DNA of 64,000 nucleotides from Candidatus Gastranaerophilales bacterium (GTDB lineage: Bacteria > Cyanobacteriota > Vampirovibrionia > Gastranaerophilales > Gastranaerophilaceae), in contig CALUXY010000004.1 in NCBI GenBank assembly GCA_944324855.1, positions 1 through 64,000 of the forward strand, given 5' to 3'. This document shows, piece after piece, positions 42,533 to 53,505 of the stretch. A program made the position numbers and the translations under genes. The notes under the pieces were generated by a model. The model worked only from the letters and a program-made list of their open reading frames with translations, was not told where the DNA came from and did not search any database. Within the stretch, counting starts at the first letter, position 1. Each line of letters starts with the position of its first letter.

Positions 42533-43817
42533 ATGTCTTGAAATTATAAACAGAGCTAATCCGATAAAAGAGATTGGAAAAATTATTGAGATAATCGGAT
42601 TAACAATTGAAGCGGACGGACCACGCTCATCTATTGGTGATTTGTGTTATATTTATAATACTCATGATTCAGAGCCTGTTTGGGCAGAGGTTGTCGGATT
42701 CAGAGAAAACAGAATCCTTTTGATGCCGTTAGGTTTAATGGAGGGAATACAGCCGGGGGCAATAGTTGTAAATACGGGTTCATCATTAAGAGTTGCAGTT
42801 GGCGAGCAGCTTCTTGGACGTGTTTTAGACGGATTAGGAAATCCTATTGATACATTGGGGCCTATAAACTGTTTTGATACAAGGTCTATATATGCTCAAG
42901 CGATAAATCCTTTAAGGAGAAAACGTATTGACGAGCCTCTTTCATTAGGTTTAAAATCTGTTGATGGATTCATGACTGTTGGTAAAGGGCAGCGTCTTGG
43001 TATATTTGCAGGTTCAGGTGTCGGTAAAAGTACGACAATTGGTATGATTGCCAAAAATACAACGGCAGATTTGAACGTTATTGCACTAATTGGAGAACGC
43101 GGGCGTGAGGTTCGTGAGTTTATTGAAGAAATACTGGGGCCTGAAGGTATGAAACGCTCTATAGTTGTTGCTGCAACATCAGAACAGCCGTCACTTGTTA
43201 AAATTAAAGCGGCATTTGTTGCAACGACTATTGCAGAGTATTTTAGAGATAAAGGGAAAGACGTTTTATTCATGCTTGATAGTGTGACTCGTATTGCAAT
43301 GGCGCAGCGTGAAGTTGGTCTTGCGACAGGTGAACCTCCTGCAACAAGAGGGTATACACCGTCTGTATTTGCCCTGATGCCGAAACTGATGGAAAGAGTC
43401 GGTAACAATGATAAAGGGACAATAACAGGTCTTTATACCGTATTGGTAGAAGGTGATGATTTTAATGAACCTATATCAGATACGGCAAGAAGTATTTTGG
43501 ACGGTCACATTATGTTATCTCGTGATTTGGCTCATAAAAACCATTATCCGGCAGTTGATGTATTGCAATCTTTAAGCCGGGTTATGCCGGATATTACAAC
43601 AAAAGAGCATAGAGATGCAGCAGGTAAGATAAGAAATCTGCTTGCCGTATACCGTAAAAATGAAGATTTGATTAATATCGGGGCGTATGTAAGGGGTTCT
43701 GATCCTGTTTGTGACGAAGCAATTTCCAAAATGGACAAGATTAATCAATTCCTGTGTCAGTCGACCGATTCAAAGGTTGATTACGATACAACTATACAAG
43801 AATTGATTAAACTTTAG
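42510..43817 (+). CDS. fliI: Flagellum-specific ATP synthase FliI
   Basis: The 435-residue protein is the F1-beta-like ATPase of type III export. The Walker A motif is AGSGVGKSTTIG near residues 168-180, and the B strand is DVLFMLDSVTRIAMAQREVG. RGYTPSVFALMPKLMERVG matches FliI/SctN. It powers or primes export of flagellar rod, hook and filament subunits. It overlaps fliH by 23 bases and is followed by a convergent gene, so fliJ and other export genes are elsewhere or absent. An injectisome homologue (SctN) is possible, but fliF/fliG next to it argue for the flagellum. Confidence 0.95.
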   Translation: MTFKKKNKCLEIINRANPIKEIGKIIEIIGLTIEADGPRSSIGDLCYIYNTHDSEPVWAEVVGFRENRILLMPLGLMEGIQPGAIVVNTGSSLRVAVGEQLLGRVLDGLGNPIDTLGPINCFDTRSIYAQAINPLRRKRIDEPLSLGLKSVDGFMTVGKGQRLGIFAGSGVGKSTTIGMIAKNTTADLNVIALIGERGREVREFIEEILGPEGMKRSIVVAATSEQPSLVKIKAAFVATTIAEYFRDKGKDVLFMLDSVTRIAMAQREVGLATGEPPATRGYTPSVFALMPKLMERVGNNDKGTITGLYTVLVEGDDFNEPISDTARSILDGHIMLSRDLAHKNHYPAVDVLQSLSRVMPDITTKEHRDAAGKIRNLLAVYRKNEDLINIGAYVRGSDPVCDEAISKMDKINQFLCQSTDSKVDYDTTIQELIKL

Positions 43818-44521
43818 TGAATAAAAAACGGTGCAAATATTTTGTAATAGAATATCAATGCTGCAATTACAAGGATGCCGCCGCTTATTTTTAGTACAAG
43901 TTCAGAAAATTCAACTACTTTACCAAACTGTTTAATTAATGAGGTAAATACTCCTGCAACGACAAGTATTATTCCCTGCCCGATTGAAAATAAGAATAGC
44001 ATTAATATAGCCATGATAATGTTGCTTGATACGCTGGCAAGACTCATTATTCCTGCAAGTATCGGTGTTGAACAAGGGGTTCCTGCAAGGGCAAAAGTTG
44101 CTCCTAAAAGCATCGGATATAAGAATATGCTGTTGCCTTTTGACTGCGGGATTTTGTTTATCAGGCTTGGAATTTGCAGTTCAAGTAATCCCATTAAGTT
44201 TAAGCCCATAATCATAAGTATTGCCGCAATTATAAGCATAAAATAATTTCCTGCGATAGATATAAATACGTGTCCCGTAAGTGCACATATTATACCTATT
44301 GCGGTAAAAACAATTGCTGTTCCAAAAATAAATGAGAATAATTGAACAACTGTTTTAGAAAGCGGTTGATTGGCATAACCTCCGATATAACCAATTACAA
44401 TCGGCAGCATTGCAAGTGAACAAGGAGATATTGATGCGACAACCCCGCCTAAAAAAGATGCTAAAAGTAATATTGCTTTTGCGTTTCCCGCATTTGCAAA
44501 AATTTCGTTTAAACTATTCAT
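43814..44521 (-). CDS. ccdA: CcdA/DsbD-type thiol-disulfide transporter
   Basis: The 235-residue protein has six predicted membrane helices with one cysteine in SPCSLAMLPIVIGYIGG near residue 33 and a second in AGTPCSTPIL near residue 150, the conserved CcdA pair. CcdA carries reducing equivalents from cytoplasmic thioredoxin to extracytoplasmic thiol proteins, needed for cytochrome c maturation or periplasmic reduction. Its start overlaps the stop of a thioredoxin-like gene by 8 bases, its likely partner. It faces fliI tail to tail with a 4-base overlap. Confidence 0.9.
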   Translation of the reverse strand: MNSLNEIFANAGNAKAILLLASFLGGVVASISPCSLAMLPIVIGYIGGYANQPLSKTVVQLFSFIFGTAIVFTAIGIICALTGHVFISIAGNYFMLIIAAILMIMGLNLMGLLELQIPSLINKIPQSKGNSIFLYPMLLGATFALAGTPCSTPILAGIMSLASVSSNIIMAILMLFLFSIGQGIILVVAGVFTSLIKQFGKVVEFSELVLKISGGILVIAALIFYYKIFAPFFIH

Positions 44522-44906
44522 TTAATAACCTTTTCAAATAATTTTCAAAAGTAGAGTTATCCATAGAGCCTTCGACTCTTGCCATAGTGCTGCCGTTTGA
44601 TTTTCTGAATACAAGTGTTGGAACTAAGGTTACGTTATATTTTTTTATCATATCCTGAGTTTCTTTGGTTTGTTTTTGTACCGGAACTTGAATTAATGTA
44701 ATTCTTGATGAGTATTTAGGGTATACTTGATTAATTACTTTTTCCATCTTTTGACATTCGCTGCACATGTCGGATGAGAATTTTATAACTGCAGGCTGTC
44801 CGTTGTTTACTTTGTTTGCAGATACTGCTTGTGATTTGTCAAGATAATAGTAAAAACAAATCGGTAATAATAAGATTGCCAGAATAATTGCGATATTTCT
44901 TTTCAT
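44514..44906 (-). CDS. Membrane-anchored or exported thioredoxin-like protein
   Basis: The 130-residue protein has an N-terminal signal anchor (residues 4-21) and a thioredoxin fold with redox motif C48-S-E-C51 in KFSSDMCSECQKM and the cis-proline region in VTLVPTLVFRKSNG. The C-x-x-C middle SE is unusual. The adjacent ccdA gene would recycle it. It may reduce apocytochrome c or surface protein thiols. AGGAGG lies upstream of the ATG on the minus strand. Confidence 0.9.
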   Translation of the reverse strand: MKRNIAIILAILLLPICFYYYLDKSQAVSANKVNNGQPAVIKFSSDMCSECQKMEKVINQVYPKYSSRITLIQVPVQKQTKETQDMIKKYNVTLVPTLVFRKSNGSTMARVEGSMDNSTFENYLKRLLNE

Positions 44907-45041
44907 TTTGAGCCTCCTTTGTATTTAAATTTAGTATAATCTTAGATTTTATATAATAACCACTTTATTATAGCACCCGGGTAATATAAAAAAATGTTAC
45001 AAAATTGTCAATATTTTTAAGAAAAATAACTTTATACTAAT

Positions 45042-45755
45042 ATGGGAATCTTAAGTTTTGTACAACTGTTTAAAAAAGCAAGTTTGTTTCTATTAAAATG
45101 TCAGGAACAAGCAATAACGATGCAGTTGAGTTTTTATGTTAATAAGAACAAAAAACATCTTAAGAAAGTTGCAAAAGGCTGTTCTGTAACTCTTTCTGCG
45201 GATACAAAAAATAAAAAAGAAACTTTAAATAACGAGATTAAAACAATTCTTAAACAGTATAAAAATGATACAAATAAAATTATAGAATATATCGCAAAGC
45301 ACGATACAAAAGTTTTTGCATTATCCAATGCTAAACAGGTACTTGCGAGAGTTAACGAAGAGCCCGGTTTGATTCCTGCCTATTCAGGAATGAAAGCTTT
45401 CGTTTTAAATATGTTGTTATTTAAGAAACCAAGTTTTAAAACAGATATAATGTTCATTGTAGATGATAAAAATGTCGATATTTATTACTTAATTCAACAA
45501 TTTCACCGCTGGTATTTTATGAAAAATAACTTTGAAGGATTCGATTTTAAATCGCAAAATCTTTTAAAGGCAGTAAATAAAGGTAACGAAGATGCGATTA
45601 TTGCCAAGTTAAAACCTGATGATATAATATCCTTGAGTAATGCAATTGCAAGAGATGTTGAATCGATAAATTTCGTAGAACAATATGCAAGAGAGACAGC
45701 CGGCAGTAAAAAAGCTCTGGAAAAGATTAAAAACGGAGCAGGTGCATCTATTTAA
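45042..45755 (+). CDS. Hypothetical basic protein (237 residues)
   Basis: No family was recognised. The protein is basic and mainly helical, with a hydrophobic N-terminus (FVQLFKKASLFLLK) too short and charged to be a clear signal peptide. NYVNKNKKHLKKVAKG-like patches and a DIYYLIQQFHRWYFM segment near 150 stand out. It lies in an isolated position between the thioredoxin pair and yjbQ. TATACT ends 3 bases before the ATG; there is no ribosome site. Confidence 0.65.
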   Translation: MGILSFVQLFKKASLFLLKCQEQAITMQLSFYVNKNKKHLKKVAKGCSVTLSADTKNKKETLNNEIKTILKQYKNDTNKIIEYIAKHDTKVFALSNAKQVLARVNEEPGLIPAYSGMKAFVLNMLLFKKPSFKTDIMFIVDDKNVDIYYLIQQFHRWYFMKNNFEGFDFKSQNLLKAVNKGNEDAIIAKLKPDDIISLSNAIARDVESINFVEQYARETAGSKKALEKIKNGAGASI

Positions 45756-45794
45756 TTTCCATGATATTATAATTGCAAATAAGGAGTTTTTACC

Positions 45795-46211
45795 GTGGGT
45801 GTAATAAATGAGATGTTTACCGTTAATACGGAAGGTTATACCGATATTATTGATATTACAAAACGTGTTGAAAATTGTTTAAACTGTCATCCGGTCCGGA
45901 ATGCTACGGTAATCGTTTCTGTTGCCGGCAGTACTGCAGCTATTACTACAATAGAATATGAACCGGGTTTATTGAAAGATTTTCCCGAAGTTTTGAATAA
46001 AATAGCACCTCAAGGCGCAAGTTACCACCATGATGAAACCTGGCATGACGGGAACGGCAACGCTCATATATTAGCGGCAATGATTGGAAGTTCTGTGACA
46101 ATACCGGTTGTCGACGGAATATTATTTTTAGGCCACTGGCAGCAAATTGTTCTTGTTGATTTTGATAACAAGCATCGCTCACGTACTATATGTGTTCAAA
46201 TTTGTATGTAA
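45795..46211 (+). CDS. yjbQ: YjbQ/UPF0047-family secondary thiamine-phosphate synthase-like protein
   Basis: The 138-residue protein matches the YjbQ family: DITKRVENCL, then VSVAGSTAAITTIEYEPG, then NAHILAAMIGSSVTIPV and a C-terminal GTW-type strand GHWQQIVLVDFD. The family was named for weak thiamine-phosphate synthase activity in E. coli YjbQ; the physiological role is open. It starts with GTG at 45795 after AAGGAG. Length is typical. It is followed by an APC permease gene with 25 bases between. Confidence 0.9.
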   Translation: MGVINEMFTVNTEGYTDIIDITKRVENCLNCHPVRNATVIVSVAGSTAAITTIEYEPGLLKDFPEVLNKIAPQGASYHHDETWHDGNGNAHILAAMIGSSVTIPVVDGILFLGHWQQIVLVDFDNKHRSRTICVQICM

Positions 46212-46236
46212 CATCTGTTTGTATTATTTTATATAA

Positions 46237-47586
46237 GTGAGTCAAAGGCATAAATTAAATCTAATGGATTCGATATCAATTGTAGCCGGTTCAATGATTG
46301 GCTGCGGTATTTTTATTGTCTCTGCAGATATTGCAAGACAAGTTCAATCAGGACTTTTGATGATGCTGGTGTGGGTTCTTGCAGCTATAGTTACAATGTG
46401 CGGAGCTTTATCTTTTGCAGAACTTGCTGCAAATATAAAAGAAGAAGGCGGGCAATATATTTATCTTAAAAATATATACAATGATACGGTCGCATTTTTG
46501 TTTGGGTGGACAACCTTTTTAGTTATTCAAACAGGTATAATTGCTGCCGTTTGTACTGCGTTTTCAAAGTTTATCGGGCTTTTGATTCCAGCAATAAGTG
46601 CTAACAATTATCTTTTCCATATTGGTGCGTTTCATATTTCAACTCAAAAAATATTTACTGTATTAGTGGTTATTTTGCTGACATTTATTAACTCAAGAGG
46701 TTTGAAACATGGTGTAATTACCCAAAATTTGTTTACAATCACAAAAGTTTTATCCATGATTGGTATTGTAGGTTTAGGTTTAATATTCGGATGCAGCCTT
46801 CATACTCTTAATTTGAATCTATCCATGCCGGTACACTGGGGAGTGAATACAATTAATTTAATCGGCGCAGCTTCTGTAGGGGCGCTGTTCGCATCAATAA
46901 CTTGGAATAATATTACTTTTGTCTCTTCAGATATAAAAGATTCCGAAAAAACGATACCTAAGGCTTTATTCATAGGTACATTGATTGTTTTGGCATTGTA
47001 TTTTTTGATAAATAGTATTTATGTAAGTACAATGCCTCTAAATCTTATACAAAATGCTCAAGAAGATATTGTCGCTGCGGAATTAATGTCTGTTATATTC
47101 GGACCATTAGGCAGAACTATTGCTGCTGTTATTATTATGATATCGGCACTAGGCAGCGCTAACGGAATTATACTGGCAGGTTCAAGAGTTTATTATAAAA
47201 TGGCAAAAGACAGGGCATTTTTCAGACCTCTTGCCGCTATTGACCGTAATACAAGAGTTCCTCATAATTCCCTTTGGATTCAATGTTTATGGGTAAGTAT
47301 TTTGGTATTATGGGGAAATTATACTCAGCTTCTGGATTATGTCATATATACGACATTAATTTTTTATTGGATAACAACATTCGGGATTTTTATTCTAAGA
47401 AAAAAAATAGGACATGCCGCCTATGGATTTAGAATTAACAGTTTAATACCTGTAATGTACCTCTTAATAACAGGTTATATTATTATTTGTTTAACGATAT
47501 TTAAGCCGGCGTATTCGCTGCCGGGGCTGTTAATTACTCTTGCAGGGCTTCCGGTCTATTATTTCTGGCAAAATAGGCGGGGATAA
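46237..47586 (+). CDS. APC-superfamily amino acid permease
   Basis: The 449-residue protein has about twelve membrane helices and the APC N-terminal signature SIVAGSMIGCGIFIV. The unwound helix 1 (GSMIGCGIF) is the substrate site. It resembles the LAT/AdiC-type transporters; the substrate is not evident. It starts with GTG at 46237 without a ribosome site; TATATAA lies 0-7 bases before, so the message may be leaderless. It ends just before a repeat fragment. Confidence 0.88.
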   Translation: MSQRHKLNLMDSISIVAGSMIGCGIFIVSADIARQVQSGLLMMLVWVLAAIVTMCGALSFAELAANIKEEGGQYIYLKNIYNDTVAFLFGWTTFLVIQTGIIAAVCTAFSKFIGLLIPAISANNYLFHIGAFHISTQKIFTVLVVILLTFINSRGLKHGVITQNLFTITKVLSMIGIVGLGLIFGCSLHTLNLNLSMPVHWGVNTINLIGAASVGALFASITWNNITFVSSDIKDSEKTIPKALFIGTLIVLALYFLINSIYVSTMPLNLIQNAQEDIVAAELMSVIFGPLGRTIAAVIIMISALGSANGIILAGSRVYYKMAKDRAFFRPLAAIDRNTRVPHNSLWIQCLWVSILVLWGNYTQLLDYVIYTTLIFYWITTFGIFILRKKIGHAAYGFRINSLIPVMYLLITGYIIICLTIFKPAYSLPGLLITLAGLPVYYFWQNRRG

Positions 47587-47591
47587 TTAAA

Positions 47592-47628
47592 TAAGTGATT
47601 AAGTGATTAGGCCGGTGAACAGTAAGTA
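47592..47628. repeat. Copy of the AAGTGATTAAG repeat family
   Basis: AAGTGATTAAGTGATTAGGC followed by GGTGAACAGTAAGTAG matches the start of the 257-bp tandem units at 26.0-26.5 kb with several changes. Confidence 0.6.
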
Positions 47629-47651
47629 GATTTTTGAAACGCAAAATCTGC

Positions 47652-47682
47652 AAAAAAAAGTTACTTTTCAAAAAAGTAACTT
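47652..47682 (-). terminator. Terminator of the small motif-bearing gene
   Basis: AAGTTACTTTT and AAAAGTAACTT pair around a 3-base loop. On the minus strand the stem is followed by a T run, so it ends the message of the gene at 47734-48009. Confidence 0.8.
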
Positions 47683-47733
47683 GGTGTTTTATGTGTTCTG
47701 TTAATTAATATATTTATCTATTATGTGTGTGTG

Positions 47734-48009
47734 CTAAGCAACTACGTTTAAATTATTGTTGCTTTTTGGAGTTTCATGGTTGGTTAAATATCCGAAAGTC
47801 CTGTATAACTTATAACCTAAAGATTTAATAGGACTTGCATAAATTGAATTTGCTTGTTGAGCAATATATCTATCTCTTGCAAAGTTTACTGCAGCATTTT
47901 GAGATTGTATCATAAGACCTGCATCTCTTTTGTTCATTGCTGCACTTGCAGTATTTTCTCTAAACTTTATATTATTATGTAAATTATTGTTGATTCTAGA
48001 AACTTTCAT
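47734..48009 (-). CDS. Small hypothetical protein (91 residues) with N-terminal NIKFRE motif
   Basis: No family was recognised. The N-terminus MKVSRINNNLHNNIKFRENT fits the window's recurring F-[KR]-x motif with preceding asparagines. A predicted helix follows (ASAAMNKRDAGLMIQSQNAA), then PIKSLGYKLYRTFGYLTNHE. The last residues are asparagine-rich. GGAGG lies 6-10 bases before the ATG. Three evenly spaced palindromes lie just upstream, so it may be tightly regulated. It has its own terminator. Confidence 0.75.
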   Translation of the reverse strand: MKVSRINNNLHNNIKFRENTASAAMNKRDAGLMIQSQNAAVNFARDRYIAQQANSIYASPIKSLGYKLYRTFGYLTNHETPKSNNNLNVVA

Positions 48010-48035
48010 ATTAGCCTCCGTTTCTGGTGTTAATT

Positions 48036-48177
48036 AAGTGTTTTATCTACACTTCATTTAACATCTTTATTATGCAACATATCTATTTATTTGTCAAGTG
48101 TTTTTGTTACACTTATTTAATATTTGTTAAGATTTAGTATTTACAACGGTTTTGGGTTAAGTGTAATATTTACATTT
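48036..48177. promoter_or_regulatory. Three palindromic operator candidates at 60- and 63-bp spacing
   Basis: AAGTGT-N7-ACACTT occurs at 48036-48054 and 48096-48114 (both perfect), and AAGTGT-N7-ACATTT at 48159-48177. A half-site AAGTGT occurs at 48403-48408. Start-to-start distances are 60 and 63 bases, about six helical turns. The region lies between the divergent genes 47734-48009 and 48398-49306 and contains no other gene. The regulator is unknown. Confidence 0.75.
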
Positions 48178-48397
48178 ATTAAATAAATAGTCTATGTGGG
48201 CTAAGTTGGGCGATTAATTGTAAAAAATACAATAATTTTATTAAATAATAGTATAAATCTTTTTCATACTTCCAGCTATTCTTAATTCCAAGAGACATTT
48301 TGTCTCTTTTTTTTTAGATTTTTTCATGACTGTTAATAATGGAGAAAGAATTTTTTTAAAAAGGCAATTTTTTTTAGTTAAATGTTTTATATAATAT

Positions 48398-49306
48398 ATG
48401 ATAAGTGTAGGTAGAATAAAAACGTATACAAAAGCCCTAGGATTATCACTTCTTGTAGGTTTATCCTCCTGTGACAGAGGTGCGAATAAAGTTGTTGAAA
48501 ATGTTGTTAAGACAGATACAATGGCAACAACAAAAAAAATTCTGTCGTTATTAGAACGCGGTGATAGGCATTCTGCAGTATTTACCGGAGTTCCAAAAGA
48601 TATTAACGTCATCAAAGCCAAAGATGCCAAGCAGTATTGCGAAAGTGATTCCGGAGAAATATTCTACAAGGTATATGTTGGACAAGCCGATAAAGCGATA
48701 AGAAAAGCAAAGAAGAAAAAAGGTGATTTGGTAACTGTCGGACAAGGTATTACAGGATTAAACTGTATAAAACTTGCGAATGGTGTGAAAGTATACGAAG
48801 GTGATTACATATCATCAAGAGTTGCAGACAGTCTATTAACGGAATCTATTCATGAAAAAGACTCTATTTTGAGAGCCAATATTGCAGATTCGACATACAA
48901 ACAGCTTAAACAGTACGAAAAAGATGCAGTTTTGTCATATCTTTATAATGCAAGTGAATGCATACTAAAAAAAGCTCCTAAAGGAAAATCATTCTTCCAA
49001 TACTTAATGGAAGGCAATCTGAGTATGGTTCAATCGAAATTCAATATTTGCCCTAGCGCAAAATCGGCAGAAGCCGGATTATCAAAAAGAAATCTTATAA
49101 ACTTGATAATTTTCGGGAATGGTAAAGTATTTGAAAATAAGCAAGCCAAAGATAATTTTGTTAAACAAGTTAAAAAAATTAATAGTCATAAAAATGGGGA
49201 GTCATTATTAAATGAAGCAATTGAAATTGCACAAAAATATGGTGTTGATTCTCTTAACCTTGCGGAAACAAAAGAAAAAATTTACAGAATAACCAATAAT
49301 AAATAG
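48398..49306 (+). CDS. Lipoprotein with GH24 (T4-lysozyme-like) domain
   Basis: The 302-residue protein has a lipoprotein signal: hydrophobic residues 12-21, lipobox L22-S-S-C25, so it would be anchored by C25. The domain after residue 80 follows phage-type (GH24) lysozymes in order: TVGQGIT at 113-119 (compare TIGYGxT), a G-x-x-I and LL segment, AVLSYLYNASECILKK (compare A-L-x-S-F-x-F-N), FQYLMEGN and the GLSKRN...IFGNG end (compare GLxxRR). The catalytic Glu upstream is not clear (E82 or E87 are candidates), so activity on peptidoglycan is likely but unproven. TATAAT lies only 2-3 bases before the ATG, so a downstream start is possible. Confidence 0.68.
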   Translation: MISVGRIKTYTKALGLSLLVGLSSCDRGANKVVENVVKTDTMATTKKILSLLERGDRHSAVFTGVPKDINVIKAKDAKQYCESDSGEIFYKVYVGQADKAIRKAKKKKGDLVTVGQGITGLNCIKLANGVKVYEGDYISSRVADSLLTESIHEKDSILRANIADSTYKQLKQYEKDAVLSYLYNASECILKKAPKGKSFFQYLMEGNLSMVQSKFNICPSAKSAEAGLSKRNLINLIIFGNGKVFENKQAKDNFVKQVKKINSHKNGESLLNEAIEIAQKYGVDSLNLAETKEKIYRITNNK

Positions 49307-49391
49307 TTACATTTCTTATAACAATAGCAATTTCCTGTAAAAAAAATACTTTTATAGTTATAAGGTTAGATTTTAAAGAAAGTGTTTGTCT

Positions 49392-50255
49392 ATGGTATCA
49401 ATTAACGGAATTAAAACAGGGATTGCAGCTGCAGCAAGAGAATTAAAAGTATCAAAACATGTAGTAAAAGAATTCTCAAGAGAATTTAAAGAAGCAGAAA
49501 GAATAGCTTATGACGGAGCTTATGAACCATCAGTTTATGATGCAATAAGAGCACACATGTACCCTCAAATTTTTTCTGATTACAGTGTTGGCAAAGCTGT
49601 TGTAAAAGGTACATCAAATGATACATTTAAAACGTTAGAACATTTAAATAAAAAATATTCCCAAAAAGGCAAAGAGATAAGACTTGCACCAATAGGTACA
49701 GACAATGTCAGAGGCAGAAACATTGTTACAATGCCAAAAGAAGCATTAGAAGATGTTAAACAAAAAGGTATTCAGAGAATCGTTGACTTGCGGGCAGAAG
49801 TGAATTCAACATTAAACGGCAGATTAAACATCAAAGATGGTGTCCAATATGTTGACGGACTTGAATATGTGCATGTTCCGGTGAGTTATAAAGACGGATT
49901 GGAAGATTTAAATTCAATAAAAGCTTTTCCAAAATTCTTTGATGCAATGGATAAAGGGCATGTATATATAGGATGTAACCAAGGGTCACATAGAACAGAT
50001 TTTGCTGTTGCATTGAATTATGCACTGAATACTTCGACAAAAGATGTTCCGCCAATTCTTTATTTACCACCGGCTGATGTCACAAACGGAATAAAAAGAA
50101 TTTACAAAAAAATCCAAAAAATGTCTCCTTCTGAAAAACAAGCATTGGGTTTGACTGATGAATTTATGGCAAAACTGCCAAAAGACAGAGATGTCTTGAA
50201 TGAAAGACTGATTAAAATTACTAACGCAACAAAAGAAGCAAAAGAAATAAAATAA
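49392..50255 (+). CDS. Tyrosine/dual-specificity phosphatase-like protein (first of a pair)
   Basis: The 287-residue protein carries the C-x5-R phosphatase loop C195-NQGSH-R201-T in VYIGCNQGSHRTD, with preceding strand DLRAE near 132 and VHVPVSYKDG near 160, the layout of PTP and DSP phosphatases. ATG 49392 is preferred to the TTG 6 bases earlier. The N-terminal 100 residues do not resemble a known domain. The next gene, 1 base downstream, has a related domain (CAQGKHR). Substrates may be phosphotyrosine, other phosphoproteins or phosphoinositides. Confidence 0.72.
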   Translation: MVSINGIKTGIAAAARELKVSKHVVKEFSREFKEAERIAYDGAYEPSVYDAIRAHMYPQIFSDYSVGKAVVKGTSNDTFKTLEHLNKKYSQKGKEIRLAPIGTDNVRGRNIVTMPKEALEDVKQKGIQRIVDLRAEVNSTLNGRLNIKDGVQYVDGLEYVHVPVSYKDGLEDLNSIKAFPKFFDAMDKGHVYIGCNQGSHRTDFAVALNYALNTSTKDVPPILYLPPADVTNGIKRIYKKIQKMSPSEKQALGLTDEFMAKLPKDRDVLNERLIKITNATKEAKEIK

Positions 50256-50256
50256 G

Positions 50257-50985
50257 ATGAAAGTATACAGTAATTTAAAAATACAAAATACAAGTTTCGC
50301 ATCAAAGCCGGACAAAAAGTTTGCAGCAAATGGTCTAAAGAGTTGCACGCTGAAGAAATTGCCGGAAAATGCCGAGTTTTATAAAAAGTATAATAATTTA
50401 CAGTTAAATTATTCAAAATATTTCAAAAAAATTAAAGAGTTAAATATTCCGAACTTGCAGCAAATAGATAACAAAGGTTTTAGAGGGGAAAGTTTATCTG
50501 CAGACAGAAACAATAAATATCTTCCTCAAATAAAAAAATACGGAATTGATACTATTATTGATTTAAGAACTGCAGATTATACTCCCAGATACAATAAACT
50601 GTGTAAGGATTTAGGGTTTAATTATTTTCATATTCCAATAGATTCCAAAACTATATCAGACAGGGAAATAATCAACAATTTACCTGTTCTTTTTGAAAGA
50701 TTGGAAAAGGGGAATTTTTATATTGCATGTGCTCAAGGAAAACACAGAACAGATATTGCAATTGCTCTGAATTACTTATTTAACCCGAAATATAAAGGTG
50801 AACCTCCTGTTATGTACGGGCATGTTGAAAACGGCAAAATGAGAATACAGGATATTTTTACCCGTGCAAACAGTATTTATAAAGAATTAACTACTGAAGA
50901 TAAAGCTATGCTTGGCTGGAACAAAGAGTTTGATGAGAGCTTTAAACAACGAAAAATAAATCTGAGAGAATTTAACGAACGGTAA
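50257..50985 (+). CDS. Tyrosine/dual-specificity phosphatase-like protein (second of a pair)
   Basis: The 242-residue protein has C158-AQGKH-R164-T in FYIACAQGKHRTD, with IDLRTADYTP near 101 and FHIPIDSK near 124 as in its upstream neighbour. The pair probably arose by duplication; identity is modest. The N-terminus MKVYSNLKIQNTSFASKPDK carries the window's N-terminal motif; the neighbour's does not. It starts 1 base after the neighbour's stop and ends 67 bases before gyrB. GTG-free, ATG at 50257; no strong ribosome site. Confidence 0.72.
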   Translation: MKVYSNLKIQNTSFASKPDKKFAANGLKSCTLKKLPENAEFYKKYNNLQLNYSKYFKKIKELNIPNLQQIDNKGFRGESLSADRNNKYLPQIKKYGIDTIIDLRTADYTPRYNKLCKDLGFNYFHIPIDSKTISDREIINNLPVLFERLEKGNFYIACAQGKHRTDIAIALNYLFNPKYKGEPPVMYGHVENGKMRIQDIFTRANSIYKELTTEDKAMLGWNKEFDESFKQRKINLREFNER

Positions 50986-51052
50986 CATAATTGGTACGCA
51001 GAGTTTGTTTGTTGTATAATATTTGAGAGGATAGTGAAATTAGGAGAGATGA

Positions 51053-53485
<2,433 letters not shown>

Positions 53486-53505
53486 TAAGAAAGAGAGAAC
53501 TAACT

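Noticed and set aside
48241-48630. 129-codon minus-strand open frame
   Set aside because: It overlaps the lipoprotein gene and its control region on the opposite strand, is rich in low-complexity residues and lacks a start signal.
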